A program made the position numbers and the translations under genes. 28,410 nucleotides of DNA, from positions 1-28,410 of the IMG/VR virus record IMGVR_UViG_3300006028_000029. The stretch is one strand, 5' to 3'. Of this stretch, positions 1 to 6,383 are shown piece by piece. This stretch comes from a virus. The notes beneath the pieces were generated by a model that worked only from the letters and a program-made list of their open reading frames with translations, had not been told where the DNA came from and searched no databases. How positions within the stretch are numbered: position 1 is the first letter of the stretch; each line of letters opens with the position of its first letter.

Positions 1-1
1 G

Positions 2-172
2 CGGAATCGCGCCCTCGAGATCGGCACCGAGCCATCGGGCTTCCCGCCCGAGCTGCCATACGAGAACGGAGTCCCCGCGAAGGACTCCGGCGGCAGCTAC
101 AAAGACAACGTCGATGGAGGCATCCCGAACCCGGGAGCCGAGATCAACCCCAGCCCATTCCGGGCTGGATAG
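2..172 (+). CDS. C-terminal end of an unrecognised phage protein (partial)
   Basis: The frame is open from the window edge and ends at TAG 170-172, giving 56 residues of the C-terminus only. The visible part is rich in Pro, Gly, Asn and Asp, looks disordered, and ends in NPSPFRAG. The next small gene has a very similar ending (DPSPFRVGTTK). Just upstream of the head genes, this could be the tail of a portal or another head protein, but no domain is visible and the identity stays open. The stop codon is followed directly by the Shine-Dalgarno sequence of the next gene. Confidence 0.6.
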   Translation, partial: RNRALEIGTEPSGFPPELPYENGVPAKDSGGSYKDNVDGGIPNPGAEINPSPFRAG

Positions 173-185
173 CAGGAGCCTGACC

Positions 186-365
186 ATGCCCACCCCGAAT
201 GACCAGACTGGCGTTGGCCTCGACGGCACGCACAAGCAGCCGACCGACAAGTACGATGCCGAGCACGGCAAGTACCAGCAGAACGTGCCCGAAGGCACGC
301 ACGTCCCGAACGCCTCGCCGGCCGCGCCGGACCCGAGCCCGTTCCGCGTCGGCACCACGAAGTAA
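186..365 (+). CDS. Small disordered protein, 59 aa, unknown
   Basis: I chose ATG 186 because AGGAG (174-178) lies just upstream. A longer in-frame start at 114 would overlap the previous gene. The product is hydrophilic and rich in Pro, Asp, Lys, Thr and Asn, with no predicted helix core, membrane segment or known motif. Its C-terminus (DPSPFRVGTTK) repeats the ending of the preceding partial gene, so the two may share a binding site or descend from a duplication. It sits in the head region and may be a minor virion or assembly protein. Function not recognised. Confidence 0.6.
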   Translation: MPTPNDQTGVGLDGTHKQPTDKYDAEHGKYQQNVPEGTHVPNASPAAPDPSPFRVGTTK

Positions 366-374
366 CCCCCGCCG

Positions 375-764
375 GTGCCGACCGACCTGTTCAAGATCCA
401 AGGCCAGTGGAGCACGTCTCCGCAGGACGGTGGCTTGCTCATGTCTGGGGCAGCACCGATCGGGCCAACACCCATCAACGAGTCGGTCACTCTCGACGAG
501 AAGGACCTGAACTCGATCAAGCTCTCAGGGGATGGCGCCGTTGCCGTCCCCTTTGGCAGTGTGGCGAACGCCCACGTGGTCGTCATCCAATCTGATCGCA
601 AGGTCATGGTTCGGCTGACCTCCGCCGATGGCGCGACCCAGGCCATCCCCGTGGATGGCTACCTCCAGCTCATCTCGAGATCGGTGCCTTTCACGGCGAT
701 CGACCTCACCAGGGTTCCGGCGACTCTGACGAACGTCTCTGTCTTTCTCGGGGAAAAGGCGTAG
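375..764 (+). CDS. Small beta-rich head-region protein, 129 aa, unknown
   Basis: The likely start is GTG 375, ten bases after the previous stop; no strong Shine-Dalgarno is seen, so the start is uncertain. The protein alternates short hydrophobic strands and turns. Its second half (AVAVPFGSVANAHVVVIQSD, later VSVFLGEKA) reads like a compact beta-sandwich. There is no signal peptide or membrane segment. Its place upstream of scaffold and capsid genes suggests a minor head or decoration protein. That assignment comes from position and composition, not from a recognised family. Confidence 0.7.
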   Translation: MPTDLFKIQGQWSTSPQDGGLLMSGAAPIGPTPINESVTLDEKDLNSIKLSGDGAVAVPFGSVANAHVVVIQSDRKVMVRLTSADGATQAIPVDGYLQLISRSVPFTAIDLTRVPATLTNVSVFLGEKA

Positions 765-780
765 CGCCAGCTCCCGCTGA

Positions 781-788
781 TCTGATAC
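781..788 (+). promoter_or_regulatory. TCTGATAC motif upstream of the 155-aa head gene
   Basis: TCTGATAC lies in the short gap before the gene at 820. The pattern TCTGRTAY also occurs in two other non-coding gaps (3781-3788 and 9546-9553). It resembles an extended -10 element (TGNTA...), but I see no convincing -35 here. It could be a weak or phage-specific promoter, or coincidence. Confidence 0.2.
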
Positions 789-819
789 ACCTGCCCCACC
801 CCTAAGGAGATCTATCGCT

Positions 820-1287
820 ATGACCACCTCGATCGCTCAGACCATGCAGAGTGCCCTCGACAAGGGCGGACCCGCGATCGTCGGCGATGCCGCGTCGCAG
901 ATGAAGCTCGGCACGATGCTGACGCCGCTCAAGCGGACGTTCACCGGGCTGACCGGCGCCGCGACCTACGATCTCACCGCGCTCGATGGCGATGGTGAGA
1001 CCGCGGGTGCAGGCAACCCGAAGCGCCTCGCTGCTCTGTGCGTCAACTCGCTTCGCGTGACCGCGGCGACCACGGCGACCGCCGCTGGGACCTACGCGGT
1101 CTCGGACATCGGTGGCGCAGTGGTCAGCCCCGCGACCCACACCGCGGTCGGCGTGGCGCTGATCTCGGACGACGGCAAGTCGCTGACGTTCGCGACGGCT
1201 GACGTCACGGCGTTCGTCATCGAGTATATCCCCCGCGCCGCGATCGATATGGTCGCGACGAACAACGCGCTCAACGGCGCGCCGTAA
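820..1287 (+). CDS. Head-region structural protein, 155 aa (candidate decoration/stabilising protein)
   Basis: ATG 820 has a strong Shine-Dalgarno, AAGGAGA (804-810). The product is Ala/Thr/Gly-rich and beta-prone. Strand-like stretches include SLRVTAATTATAAGTYAVSD and the C-terminal VTAFVIEYIPRAAID. It has no membrane segment and only one cysteine. A strongly translated small protein just before scaffold and major capsid genes is a common place for a capsid decoration or stabilisation protein, so I call it a candidate. I do not recognise a specific family. A 188-nt non-coding gap follows. Confidence 0.75.
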   Translation: MTTSIAQTMQSALDKGGPAIVGDAASQMKLGTMLTPLKRTFTGLTGAATYDLTALDGDGETAGAGNPKRLAALCVNSLRVTAATTATAAGTYAVSDIGGAVVSPATHTAVGVALISDDGKSLTFATADVTAFVIEYIPRAAIDMVATNNALNGAP

Positions 1288-1475
1288 GCGAACGACCCAA
1301 AGGGGACTGCTGAAAGGCAGTCAAACGTCGCTCGCCGGGCGACACCCAAAGGACCCGGCTCACCCGCAACCCTCAACCGATGGCCTATCTGAGCTCTGGA
1401 CACTAGCTGCCAACGCCTACGACGGCGGTAAACAGTCGGTCAACCAGAGGCTAAGACCAGGAGCGACGAAGCGCC
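1288..1475 (+). other. 188-nt non-coding leader before the scaffold gene, with hairpins
   Basis: This is the longest non-coding gap in the window. It holds two small hairpins in a row: GACTGC/GCAGTC (1305-1310 with 1317-1322) and GTCGC/GCGAC (1327-1331 with 1339-1343). They are bracketed by a direct repeat, ACCCAAAGG, at 1295-1303 and 1344-1352. Neither hairpin has a T-run, so they do not look like terminators. No ORF of useful length is present. It may be a structured 5' leader or RNA-processing region controlling scaffold and capsid expression; this is inference. Confidence 0.4.
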
Positions 1476-2318
1476 ATGCCGGACCCGACTCAGATCGAGA
1501 CACCCGAGAAGATTGTAGACCCTGCGATCATTGCCCAGCCGACCGAGACCCCGCCGCCTGTTGTAAAGCCGGTGGTGGTAGTCGAGGAGCCCGAGGGTGG
1601 TGACGGAAAGGTACTCCAGGTCAAGCACGGCGACTTCAAGCGCATCAAGGACGAGGCAAAGGAAAAAGGCCGCCAGGAGGCTCTCCTCGAATACGAGGCC
1701 AAAGCCAAGAAGGCGGGATTCCGATCACTCGACGAGTTCCTCGAGACCGCAAAGAAGCCGACAGCGCCGAACCCGGAGCCACTGGTTCCACCGAAGAAGG
1801 TCACAACTGCCATGCCGATCACGCCAGCACCCGCCCCCAAGCCCGACAAGGCAGCCGCTGAGGCCGCCAAGCTCTCCGACGAGAAAAGCCGCATGCGCAA
1901 GCAGCGGCGTCGCGAGGAGAAGCAGCGCCGTTTGCTCGAGCGTCAGCTCGCAGCTAAGGACGCCGAGATGGAGCTCCGCGATGAGCTTCACTCGTTCGGG
2001 GTTGCGGACGTCGACTACGGCATCCGCCTCCTGACTCGAGCCCTCCAGGGCAAGTCGGAGGAGGAGCTGGCGAAGTTCGATCGCAAGGCGTTCTTCGAGG
2101 GGATCCGTCAGGATCGTCCCTATCTGTTCGGCGAGAGGGTTCAGCCCGCCACGACCGGGACCAACGGCGCCAAGCCCGACGGTTCCAACCCGGTGACACC
2201 CCCCGCCGGTGGCCCGGCCGCGGCCGCGGCAGAAGCCAACAAGTTCGACGCCCGGAAAGCAACGCCCCAAGAGGTGAGTGATAAGCTCAAGTCTCTTGGA
2301 CTCAACCCGCACATGTGA
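1476..2318 (+). CDS. Capsid scaffolding-like protein
   Basis: 280 aa, starting at ATG 1476, with AGGAG at 1459-1463 (a rather long spacing). Residues 1-45 are acidic and Pro-rich. Residues about 46-90 are charged and helical. A Pro/Lys linker follows to about 125, then a strongly charged coiled-coil region (about 126-172, SDEKSRMRKQRRREEKQRR). Next comes a conserved-looking block with GVADVDYGIRLL and FFEGIRQDRPYLFGE, typical of phage scaffolding proteins next to capsid genes. The C-terminus is Pro/Ala/Gly-rich with a short helical end. It should guide procapsid assembly of the protein encoded next. No protease domain is visible. Confidence 0.75.
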   Translation: MPDPTQIETPEKIVDPAIIAQPTETPPPVVKPVVVVEEPEGGDGKVLQVKHGDFKRIKDEAKEKGRQEALLEYEAKAKKAGFRSLDEFLETAKKPTAPNPEPLVPPKKVTTAMPITPAPAPKPDKAAAEAAKLSDEKSRMRKQRRREEKQRRLLERQLAAKDAEMELRDELHSFGVADVDYGIRLLTRALQGKSEEELAKFDRKAFFEGIRQDRPYLFGERVQPATTGTNGAKPDGSNPVTPPAGGPAAAAAEANKFDARKATPQEVSDKLKSLGLNPHM

Positions 2319-2355
2319 GACAACAGGTCGGTAAGAATCCGATCAGGAGAGCACG

Positions 2356-3756
2356 ATGCCCGATTTCAGTACCATCAGCCAGGACCCGACCGTTCGATCT
2401 CTCGTCCAGGACGGCCTCCTGGAGCGCGCGTTTCACGACGCGCTGTTTCCCCGCATGTTGTTCCGCGGTGAGGCGATGCCTCAGCTGTGGCCGAACAACG
2501 TCGGTGACTCGATGGTGTTCACGGGCGTCGGTCTCGTGGCTCCAAAGATGCGCCCCCTCCAGCCGGGCAGCGATCCGGCTCCGTCGACGTACCAGGCAGA
2601 GCAGTGGTCCGCCACGCTCCAACAGTACGCCGACTCGATCGACACGCACATGCCGTCGTCGATCACGGCGATCGCCAACCTCTTCCTGCGCAATGCGCAG
2701 CAGCTCGGCCTCTCGTCCGGCCAGTCGCTGAACCGGATGGTCCGTGACCGTCTGTTCAACGCAGCCGGCTCGGGCTCGACCGTTGCTGACGGCGCGCAGA
2801 ACAACGTGACGACCCTCCGGGTCAAGCGCCTCGCGGGCTTCACCCGCGCGCGCCGCCCAGACCTCGCGGCCGGCTCGCCCGTGCAGTTCAGCACGGTGTC
2901 GACCAACAACCCGCTCAAGGTCCTGCTCGGCACGGCCCTGACGGCCAACACGGTGACGGGGTACTCCCCCGACAACCCGGGCGATGAAGTCGGCCCGGGT
3001 ACGCTGACCCTCTCGGCGGGCTCGCCGAACCTCGCGGACCGCGCAGCGGTCCTCGCGGTCGACCGCACCAGCGCGGTGTACGTCGGCGGCGGCAACCGCA
3101 CGGACGATATCGGCACGACCGACCTCCTGACGCTCGCCGCCATCCGGACCGCAGTCGCGCGGTTCTGGCAGCAGAACGTCCCGGAGATGCCGGACGGCCG
3201 CTTCCACCTGCACGTCGACCCGACGGCGCAGGCGCAGATCTTCGCCGATGACGAGTTCCAGCGCTTGCTCACGAGCTTGCCGGATTACTTCATGTACAAG
3301 CAGTTCGCGCTCGGCGAGCTTCTCGGTACGGTGGTCTTCCGGAACTCGGAGAACCCGCTGCCCGAGACCGTCGCCCCGAACGACGGCGTGACGTTCTCGC
3401 TCGACGACCCGTTCGCCGGCGAGCTCTACTCGAACGGCAGCGCGACGACGGGCGTGCGGATCCACCGCACGTTGCTCGTGGCCCAGGGCTCGATCTACGA
3501 GTACTACCAGGACCTCGGCGCGCTGATCACCGAGGCCGGCGTGACCGGCAAGGTCGGTCAGTCGACGATCAACAACAACGGAATCGAGGTCAACACCGAC
3601 CGCATCCAGTTGATCATCCGGTCGCCCCTCAACCGGCTCCAGGACCTCGTGTCCACGAGCTGGAAGTTCATCGGCGACTGGCCGGTGCGCACGGACGCGA
3701 CGGTCGGCGACGCGGCGCGCTACAAGCGCCTCGTGCAGATCCTGACCGGCGAGTAG
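2356..3756 (+). CDS. Major capsid protein
   Basis: 466 aa, starting at ATG 2356 with AGGAGA (2345-2350). It lies right after the scaffold-like gene and just before a strong terminator, as expected for the most abundant head protein. The sequence resembles the N4 gp56-like branch of HK97-fold coat proteins. It has an N-terminal helical segment, a central RVKRLAGFTRARRPDL stretch, a long helix (TLAAIRTAVARFWQQNVPEM), the DGRFHLHVDPTAQAQIFADD region, and then YKQFALGELLGTVVFRN. The C-terminus ends in strand-rich sequence and ARYKRLVQIL. Family placement is from remembered pattern, so the subtype is less certain than the role. Confidence 0.85.
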   Translation: MPDFSTISQDPTVRSLVQDGLLERAFHDALFPRMLFRGEAMPQLWPNNVGDSMVFTGVGLVAPKMRPLQPGSDPAPSTYQAEQWSATLQQYADSIDTHMPSSITAIANLFLRNAQQLGLSSGQSLNRMVRDRLFNAAGSGSTVADGAQNNVTTLRVKRLAGFTRARRPDLAAGSPVQFSTVSTNNPLKVLLGTALTANTVTGYSPDNPGDEVGPGTLTLSAGSPNLADRAAVLAVDRTSAVYVGGGNRTDDIGTTDLLTLAAIRTAVARFWQQNVPEMPDGRFHLHVDPTAQAQIFADDEFQRLLTSLPDYFMYKQFALGELLGTVVFRNSENPLPETVAPNDGVTFSLDDPFAGELYSNGSATTGVRIHRTLLVAQGSIYEYYQDLGALITEAGVTGKVGQSTINNNGIEVNTDRIQLIIRSPLNRLQDLVSTSWKFIGDWPVRTDATVGDAARYKRLVQILTGE

Positions 3757-3780
3757 ACCTCGCCCCACGCCAGCCCGGCG

Positions 3781-3788
3781 TCTGGTAT
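3781..3788 (+). promoter_or_regulatory. TCTGGTAT motif after the capsid gene
   Basis: This is a second occurrence of TCTGRTAY. With the following bases it reads TGGTATCTT (3783-3791), like an extended -10. A start point seven bases downstream would fall inside the terminator stem, which argues against a simple promoter. Kept as a low-confidence motif because it sits in a non-coding gap like the other two copies. Confidence 0.15.
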
Positions 3789-3794
3789 CTTCAA

Positions 3795-3826
3795 GGGGCG
3801 CCCAACCGGGTGCCCCTGTTTTGCTT
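3795..3826 (+). terminator. Intrinsic terminator after the major capsid gene
   Basis: GGGGCGCCC (3795-3803) pairs with GGGTGCCCC (3808-3816), giving nine pairs with one G-U, around the loop AACC. TGTTTTGCTT follows immediately. This is a typical rho-independent terminator placed 38 nt after the capsid stop. A smaller hairpin, ACGCC/GGCGT (3767-3771 with 3777-3781), lies just upstream. The terminator would limit read-through from the highly expressed head genes into the neck genes. Confidence 0.85.
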
Positions 3827-3841
3827 TCATGGGAGGCCCAC

Positions 3842-4195
3842 GTGGCTGAAAAGACCAAGTACGATCCGCTCGAAGCAGCCAAGGTCACCGGCAAGACCCA
3901 GGCGAAGGACGAAGCTACGCTCGCGCGCAAGGACTGGAGCCCGCCTCCCGTCGAAGCTGCACTCCCCCCGCCGCCCCCGGCCACTCCAAAAACACGGGAG
4001 GCAAGCCCGGCAGAGGCCCCCCCAGAGGCGCCGCTACGCGAGGTCTACGAGGTTGTCGAGGCCAAGATGGTCTCCCTCGGGGGCGGTAACATGCACCGCT
4101 TCAAGGTCGGGACCATCATCGACCCCGAAGGCTTCGGCGGCGAAGAGGGTGTCGCTCGGCTCGGACTCAAGCTGCGCAAGGTGACGGTGGCCTGA
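3842..4195 (+). CDS. Small neck-region protein with Pro-rich linker, 117 aa, unknown
   Basis: I chose GTG 3842 because GGGAGG (3831-3836) is five bases upstream. The in-frame TTG at 3821 would place the start inside the terminator T-run. The N-terminal half is charged and then Pro/Ala-rich (PPPPPATP near residue 45), so probably disordered. The last ~45 residues form a compact beta-like segment (YEVVEAKMVSLGGGNMHRFK, then GLKLRKVTV). Position between capsid and connector genes suggests a head-tail joining role. Family not recognised. Confidence 0.7.
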   Translation: MAEKTKYDPLEAAKVTGKTQAKDEATLARKDWSPPPVEAALPPPPPATPKTREASPAEAPPEAPLREVYEVVEAKMVSLGGGNMHRFKVGTIIDPEGFGGEEGVARLGLKLRKVTVA

Positions 4196-4196
4196 T

Positions 4197-4610
4197 ATGG
4201 TCCTCGACCCGACGGAGCGCGAGCGCATTCGATACCACATGGGCTACCTGAGCGTAGCTCCTGCGGCGTCGATCACGTTCGGGCTCCCCGCGCCGATCCA
4301 GACCCTGTTCCTCGTCGAGCTGGCGATGAACAACCTGCTGCCCGAGGCGACGGATCGCATCCGTCGCTTCCTGACCATCCTCGACAACATCGAATGCAAG
4401 ATGATCGAGGGTCAGTCGTACCTGGTCGCGACTCAGCTCGACCAGATGTATATCCGGAACGACAACATCGACAAGCTCGAGGACGAGTACAGTCGGTGGG
4501 CGTCGCGGCTTGCTGACGAGCTCGGGTGCCCGCTGTACCCAGGCTCGGCGAAGTTCAGGAAGCTGTTCCGCGACGTCGGCGCCGGCTCGATCCCGGTGCG
4601 AGGCATCTAA
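4197..4610 (+). CDS. Head-tail connector-like neck protein
   Basis: 137 aa, starting at ATG 4197 one base after the previous stop. The protein is mainly helical: LDPTERERIRYHMGY at the N-terminus, then a hydrophobic stretch (FGLPAPIQTLFLVELAMNNL), then amphipathic helices to about residue 115. The N-terminal ERERIRYHMGY-type opening and ~137-aa size fit a family of small phage proteins found between the capsid and tail-completion genes. I infer a head-completion or adaptor role from gene order. There is no catalytic motif and no membrane segment. Confidence 0.7.
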   Translation: MVLDPTERERIRYHMGYLSVAPAASITFGLPAPIQTLFLVELAMNNLLPEATDRIRRFLTILDNIECKMIEGQSYLVATQLDQMYIRNDNIDKLEDEYSRWASRLADELGCPLYPGSAKFRKLFRDVGAGSIPVRGI

Positions 4611-4613
4611 GCT

Positions 4614-5159
4614 ATGGGCGGTCCCTACGAGAAGCGTGACGGCTTCGCGGTGGCGTCGCCCCAGCTCCTTCGCGACAGCCTCGCCCGCAAGCTCGTGCCC
4701 GTCGCCGACAAGCTACGAGACCTTCAGACTCGGCTTGGCGGGCGGCCGTACCGCGTGAAGGTCGTTCGGACCACGTGGTCAGGCCTCAAGCGCGGCGTCG
4801 GTGTCGAGCAGGTCGTCAGCGAGCTCGAGCTCTTACCGACCCCGCTCGTCGTCGACCTCAACGGGTTGGGCGAAGAGGTCTCGGCCGTTGGTGTGACCGA
4901 GGTCGGCCAGGTGATCCTTCAGGAGGTCTCTGGCCGCTACACCGAGGACCACCTCACCGGCGTTGACGCAGAGGGCAACCCTGTCGGCGACTCCGATTCG
5001 CTGTACTACGAGATCGAATCGTTCAGGCCTGACGGTCAGCCGGCGGAGCGTCGGCGCTTCGCACTCGCCTCGGTGCCGTACTACGCTGCGACCAAGTTCC
5101 AGTGGACGATCACGCTGGACGCTCAGCTCGCGAAGCGCGGCCGGAACGGGCGGCCGTGA
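4614..5159 (+). CDS. Neck/head-tail joining protein, 181 aa, unknown family
   Basis: ATG 4614 lies three bases after the previous stop, consistent with translational coupling. A helical N-terminus (LLRDSLARKLVPVADKLRDL) is followed by a beta-rich core (YRVKVVRTTWSG, VVSELELLPTPLVVDLNGLG) and a C-terminal strand pair (YYAATKFQWTITLDAQL). Size and place, between a connector-like gene and an HK97 gp10-like gene, fit a head-completion/stopper protein, but no signature residue settles it. It overlaps the next gene by four bases (GTGA). Confidence 0.7.
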   Translation: MGGPYEKRDGFAVASPQLLRDSLARKLVPVADKLRDLQTRLGGRPYRVKVVRTTWSGLKRGVGVEQVVSELELLPTPLVVDLNGLGEEVSAVGVTEVGQVILQEVSGRYTEDHLTGVDAEGNPVGDSDSLYYEIESFRPDGQPAERRRFALASVPYYAATKFQWTITLDAQLAKRGRNGRP

Positions 5160-5662
5160 AGTACACGCTCGACCAGTTCCGATCCTACCTGCGCGGCCTA
5201 CCGAAGAAGTTCGAGAAGGCTGCGCTCGAAGGCCTAGAGCTCGGGGCCGCTCGCGCTGTCCCTGTGCTCCAGCGCGCTGCCGACAACGCACCCCCTGCCT
5301 CGGCCAACGGCAAGCGTGGGGCGCGCGACTCGGGGCGCTACCGCGGTGCGTTTAAGTGGATGAAGATCACGGACGGCGTCGTGATCTACAACGGGATGAC
5401 CTACGCTGGCGTGATCGAAAAGGGTAGGCGCAAAGGCAAGAAGCCTCCGCCCACCAGAGTGATCGCACTCTGGGCTCAGCGCCGCCTCGGCCTCAGCGAG
5501 AAGCAAGCCAAGGCGGCTGCCTTCCCGATCGCACGCGCCATCGGTCGCCGAGGCCTCCTCGCTCGCAGCGTCTTCGGCAGCTCACGCCCGAAGATCGCCT
5601 CTGTGGTCAGGACGGAAGTACAGGCGTCCATCAAGCGCCACAGCCGCATGGGGAGCCCATGA
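5156..5662 (+). CDS. HK97 gp10-like tail-completion/head-tail joining protein
   Basis: 168 aa from GTG 5156, which overlaps the previous stop by four bases. A longer upstream start would overlap the neighbour heavily. The pattern is typical of the HK97 gp10-like group: a helical N-terminus, an early basic/aromatic segment, then NGMTYAGVIEKGRRKGKKPP (about residues 78-100), followed by VIALWAQRRLGLSEKQAKA and AFPIARAIGRRGLLARSVF. The family acts at the head-tail interface or in tail completion. Very basic overall. Overlaps the next gene by ATGA. Confidence 0.75.
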   Translation: MKYTLDQFRSYLRGLPKKFEKAALEGLELGAARAVPVLQRAADNAPPASANGKRGARDSGRYRGAFKWMKITDGVVIYNGMTYAGVIEKGRRKGKKPPPTRVIALWAQRRLGLSEKQAKAAAFPIARAIGRRGLLARSVFGSSRPKIASVVRTEVQASIKRHSRMGSP

Positions 5663-6348
5663 GCTGCGAGCCGAACCCGGCGCCCCCAGAGGTCGCCAAC
5701 GCGCCCTTGCTCCAGCCAAGCACGCTGGCCAAGCTCGTGCTGCTCGCGACCGACAAGCCTGTCCGTGTTGCCCTGCGCGAGGCCGACGCTGTCACAGCGC
5801 TGCGCCGCGGGCTCGCGGAGTACCTGTCGCAGGTTCAGCTCGATGTGTCGGGCGAGGTGGTCCAGTTCGCCCGCATGCTCGAGGTGTGGTCGGACTCCGA
5901 CACGCCCGCCGACTACCCATCGGCGGTCGTCCAGATCGCTGGCGAGGCTGACTACGACGCGAGCTCGTTCACGCCGAACGTCGACCCCACCGACCGCCTG
6001 CCGACCGGCGAGTACCTCGTGAAGCACTCGGAGGTCACGGTCCTGCTCCAGGTCGAGGCGCACTGCTCCTCACCGGGCCAGCGCGTAGGCGTCGCGATGC
6101 TGCTCGAGGACGCGGTCAACCCGGTCAGCTGGATGCACGGCTTCCGGCTCGACCTGCCCTTCTACTACGGCCAGCGAGCCGAGTACCAGGTGACCGCTGC
6201 CGACTTCCGAGACGACGCGGGGACCGCTCGCCACGAGCTGCGCCCGCTCACGTTGACCGTAGAGGCCCGGATCTCCCAGGTCCGAGTCCGTCGCCTACCG
6301 ATTCTTCAAGTCAAGCTCGACGTCCAGGTGTTGGAACCTGGACAGTAG
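5659..6348 (+). CDS. Tail terminator/neck-like protein, 229 aa
   Basis: ATG 5659 overlaps the previous stop (ATGA). The product mixes helices (TLAKLVLLAT, AVTALRRGLAEYLSQ) with strands and carries a distinct aromatic stretch (VSWMHGFRLDLPFYYGQRAE). It lies between the gp10-like gene and the sheath gene, where contractile-tail phages commonly encode a tail terminator or neck protein. Strand-rich blocks such as HSEVTVLLQVEAHCSS and LRPLTLTVEARISQVRVRRL fit that fold class. The family call is inference from position and length. Confidence 0.6.
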   Translation: MSCEPNPAPPEVANAPLLQPSTLAKLVLLATDKPVRVALREADAVTALRRGLAEYLSQVQLDVSGEVVQFARMLEVWSDSDTPADYPSAVVQIAGEADYDASSFTPNVDPTDRLPTGEYLVKHSEVTVLLQVEAHCSSPGQRVGVAMLLEDAVNPVSWMHGFRLDLPFYYGQRAEYQVTAADFRDDAGTARHELRPLTLTVEARISQVRVRRLPILQVKLDVQVLEPGQ

Positions 6349-6383
6349 TGTAGGATCCCACCCACCGCCTTCAGGAGGCACTC

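Noticed and set aside
114-185. Upstream start for the 59-aa protein
   Set aside because: It would overlap the end of the previous gene by about 59 bases, while ATG 186 has a good Shine-Dalgarno.
1288-1475. tRNA or intron in the 188-nt gap
   Set aside because: No T-loop sequence or cloverleaf pairing could be traced, and no intron core motifs were seen.
2302-3984. 560-aa open frame on the minus strand across the capsid gene
   Set aside because: It is antisense to a well-supported capsid gene, is extremely Arg/Val/Asp-rich as expected from a GC-rich codon shadow, and no recognisable domain appears.
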